Assembly (NCBI GenBank): GCA_027064945.1
Contig: JAMOPB010000438.1
Location: 1-6,980 of the forward strand
DNA length: 6,980 nt
Direction: 5' to 3'
Origin: Candidatus Cloacimonadota bacterium
Lineage (GTDB): Bacteria; Cloacimonadota; Cloacimonadia; Cloacimonadales; TCS61
Of this stretch, positions 5,355 to 6,980 are shown piece by piece. The notes below the pieces were generated by a model. It was not told where the DNA came from and searched no databases. It saw only the letters and a program-made list of their open reading frames with translations. The translations under genes and the position numbers were made by a program. How positions within the stretch are numbered: position 1 is the stretch's first letter; each line of letters begins with the position of its first letter.

Positions 5355-6608
5355 TTATTTCTTATAATTTGGTGTCCATTCTAATTCTACTTTTTCATAA
5401 GATAAATTATAAAGATACTTCTCTATCTTATCACGCAGACTCTTATCAATTTCACGATCCACCGGATAAACTTTTGCGTTTAATATACGATCTAACAAGT
5501 TTATTGATGTATGAATTGTTGGCTCGAAACCAAGTTTGGAAACATATCTATAAGCATCATCTTCTGTATGAATATTTGAAGAAGCTTCTCCACCAAATCG
5601 TGCAATATTAACCGAAGGAATTTCATATTTGGTAAATGGCATGCAATCAGAGCTGTAAATATCCAAATTAGATTTAAATACATAACCACTTTCTTTAGTA
5701 ATTCCATCAACATAACCTAAAAGCTTATTATTTCCAATTACATTAAAGGAATCAATTCCAATCGGATCTCCGGCTACATCGATATTCACTACCAAGCCAA
5801 GACGCTCTTTTATTTCTTCAAAATGATCTTTCACATAAGCTTGTGAACCTAATAATCCCAATTCTTCCCCTGAGAAAAAGATTATTCGCAAATCTCTTTC
5901 CGGTTGCTTTTTGGAAAAATATTCGGCTAATTTCAATAAACAAACAGTTCCACCTGTGTTATCACTTGCTCCGTGGCTTAATGCAACTGTATCATAATGA
6001 CCAACAGCTAAAGTAAGATTTTCATCTCTTCCTTTACCTTTGATATCGACGATAATATTATGTGCAATTCTTTCTCCTACTGTTTGTTCGATATTTAATT
6101 CGATCACTTCACCTGAAAATTTCATCAATTTTTTAGCTGTTTGATAATCTACATTAACAGAATCAACATATCCTTTTTCATAGGAAGCTTGACGATGAGA
6201 TGAGCTGTTTACCTTCTTATGTGGTCTGCCAATACCTATATATCCAACTACTCCATTTTCTTTTAGAATAGTAGCAATGCCACGCGAAAAGCCATAACTC
6301 ATTAAAATTTTATTTCGAAAAGCACCGCGATTATGTTTCACAATTTCGATATTATCTAAAAATAACAATTCACCTTTGATTGAATTTGATTTATTTAGTC
6401 CATAAGGATGAGCAATAAATTCTTTATTACCAACTTTTATCTTTGCTGAACCTGTATCAAATGCTATCAAATCGAAGCTTTCTTTTTTCGGGTCTAACCC
6501 TAATTCTGTGATATAATCACAAAGAATATCAGCAGCCTTTCTTTCTTCAGCACTTCCGGCAATTCTTTCAAAATCCAATTTTTTAACTACTTGTAATGGT
6601 TGTATCAT
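5355..6608 (-). CDS. M28-family zinc aminopeptidase / metallopeptidase
   Basis: This 417-residue co-catalytic zinc peptidase is expected to remove N-terminal residues from peptides. All M28 metal and catalytic positions are present: GHYDTV at 203-208 (His204 ligand, Asp206), the bridging Asp216 in HGASDNTGG, the GEE pair at 247-249 (Glu248 general base, Glu249 ligand), Asp277 in NIDVAGD, and His347 in NIHTEDD. Residues about 55-175 form an insert that looks like a protease-associated (PA) domain, with GAFRNKILMSYG and ENGVVGYIGIG. No signal peptide or membrane helix is visible, so a cytoplasmic role in peptide recycling is likely, unlike the many exported M28 enzymes. The start at 6608 was chosen because GGAGG lies 6 bases upstream; an in-frame ATG at 6650 would add 14 residues without a comparable site. 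It overlaps the upstream radical SAM gene by 26 bp. The substrate cannot be predicted. Confidence 0.9.
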   Translation of the reverse strand: MIQPLQVVKKLDFERIAGSAEERKAADILCDYITELGLDPKKESFDLIAFDTGSAKIKVGNKEFIAHPYGLNKSNSIKGELLFLDNIEIVKHNRGAFRNKILMSYGFSRGIATILKENGVVGYIGIGRPHKKVNSSSHRQASYEKGYVDSVNVDYQTAKKLMKFSGEVIELNIEQTVGERIAHNIIVDIKGKGRDENLTLAVGHYDTVALSHGASDNTGGTVCLLKLAEYFSKKQPERDLRIIFFSGEELGLLGSQAYVKDHFEEIKERLGLVVNIDVAGDPIGIDSFNVIGNNKLLGYVDGITKESGYVFKSNLDIYSSDCMPFTKYEIPSVNIARFGGEASSNIHTEDDAYRYVSKLGFEPTIHTSINLLDRILNAKVYPVDREIDKSLRDKIEKYLYNLSYEKVELEWTPNYKK

Positions 6609-6980
6609 CTTTTTCCTCCAATTTGCTTCCCTGATATATTTTATTCTCATTCATATAATTTCTAAGTTGTGCCATCCATTTTGTCTTATTGCCTGTATAT
6701 TCACCAATTGCAATCTGATTTCTTTTGATATTTGATGTAAATAATCTGGAAATTACAATATCTTTTCGTAAGTGAGCAATAGCATTTGCTAATAACGGAA
6801 TATATTCATCAATTGTATATATTTTCCAATTATTCCTTTTTACCAAATGCGCTAATACTGTTTTCTGATAACAAACAAGATTATGAAATTTCACCTGATT
6901 AATGTAAGAATTTCCGGAGATATATTTTATTGTTTCTAAAACATCATCTTCCGTTTCTCCCGGAATCCCCAATATTAAGT
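6583..6980 (-). CDS. Radical SAM protein, YhcC/YtqA-like (TIGR01212 type), C-terminal part
   Basis: Only the last 132 or so residues are in the window; the start and the radical SAM CxxxCxxC cluster lie beyond position 6980. The fragment opens with LILGIPGETEDDVLETIKYI, the GLPGET-type strand and helix of radical SAM barrels. It continues with NQVKFHNLVCYQKTVLAHL, which matches the KiH-L-v-kgT-La pattern of the YhcC/YtqA family, then IDEYIPLLANAIAHL, DIVISRLFTS and NKTKWM, all in the order expected for that family's C-terminal region. The reaction of this family is not established to my knowledge. The stop lies 26 bp inside the peptidase gene, so the two are likely co-transcribed and translationally linked. 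Family assignment is from pattern memory; a profile search on the full gene would settle it. Confidence 0.75.
   Translation of the reverse strand, partial: LILGIPGETEDDVLETIKYISGNSYINQVKFHNLVCYQKTVLAHLVKRNNWKIYTIDEYIPLLANAIAHLRKDIVISRLFTSNIKRNQIAIGEYTGNKTKWMAQLRNYMNENKIYQGSKLEEKDDTTITSS
6615..6619 (-). promoter_or_regulatory. Ribosome binding site deciding the M28 start
   Basis: GGAGG on the minus strand, within TGGAGGA, precedes the ATG at 6608 by six bases. It lies inside the last codons of the radical SAM gene and supports 6608 over the longer in-frame start at 6650. Confidence 0.8.

Noticed and set aside
5156..5611. 151-codon open frame on the plus strand spanning two minus-strand genes and their gap
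   Set aside because: The reverse frames contain well-supported proteins with catalytic motifs and good ribosome sites, while this product is a low-complexity Tyr/Leu/Phe-rich chain; it is a by-product of AT-rich DNA.
6609..6650. 14-residue N-terminal extension of the M28 peptidase
   Set aside because: The ATG at 6650 has no comparable ribosome site, and the extension is not needed by the fold; the start at 6608 has GGAGG at ideal spacing.

Overview
The window is AT-rich and dense with genes. It carries strong AGGAGG-type ribosome binding sites, Gram-negative style signal and membrane segments, and intergenic repeat debris of a kind common in Bacteroidota and Cloacimonadota. My best guess is a chromosomal contig from an uncultured member of the FCB group, most likely Candidatus Cloacimonadota. 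This is an impression from codon style, family memory and the repeats; no 16S or other marker gene is present.

Layout: a plus-strand operon of four genes (133-3440) faces a minus-strand run of three genes (6980-3830). They converge on a 389-bp gene-free interval (3441-3829).

Plus-strand operon: all four genes encode membrane proteins, spaced 10 bp, then overlapping by 1 bp, then by 1 bp (both overlaps TAATG). Gene 1 has a signal peptide, an FN3-like domain, a membrane helix, a large soluble domain that I recall as DUF6754, and a second helix. Genes 2 and 4 are polytopic membrane proteins. Gene 3 is a probably periplasmic domain anchored by a helix at each end. The tight coupling suggests one membrane complex of unknown function. 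This is the best candidate here for an undescribed system.

Convergent interval: it holds a strong intrinsic terminator (3482-3507), a nested palindromic and direct-repeat block (3543-3603), a hairpin repeat of the 'TGTCACACTGAG...CGAAGTG' type (3602-3650), and a tandem array of degenerate 7-bp units (3700-3825) that ends 4 bp before the facing stop codon.

Minus-strand run, in order of transcription: the C-terminal part of a YhcC/YtqA-like radical SAM protein (cut by the window edge); a complete M28-family zinc aminopeptidase with all metal ligands, overlapping it by 26 bp; and, after a 103-bp gap, a 473-residue protein. That last protein has an unrecognised N-terminal half fused to a phosphoglycerate-mutase-like domain in which two of the usual active-site residues appear to be replaced. 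The three minus genes show no evident shared pathway, so they may simply be co-directional neighbours.
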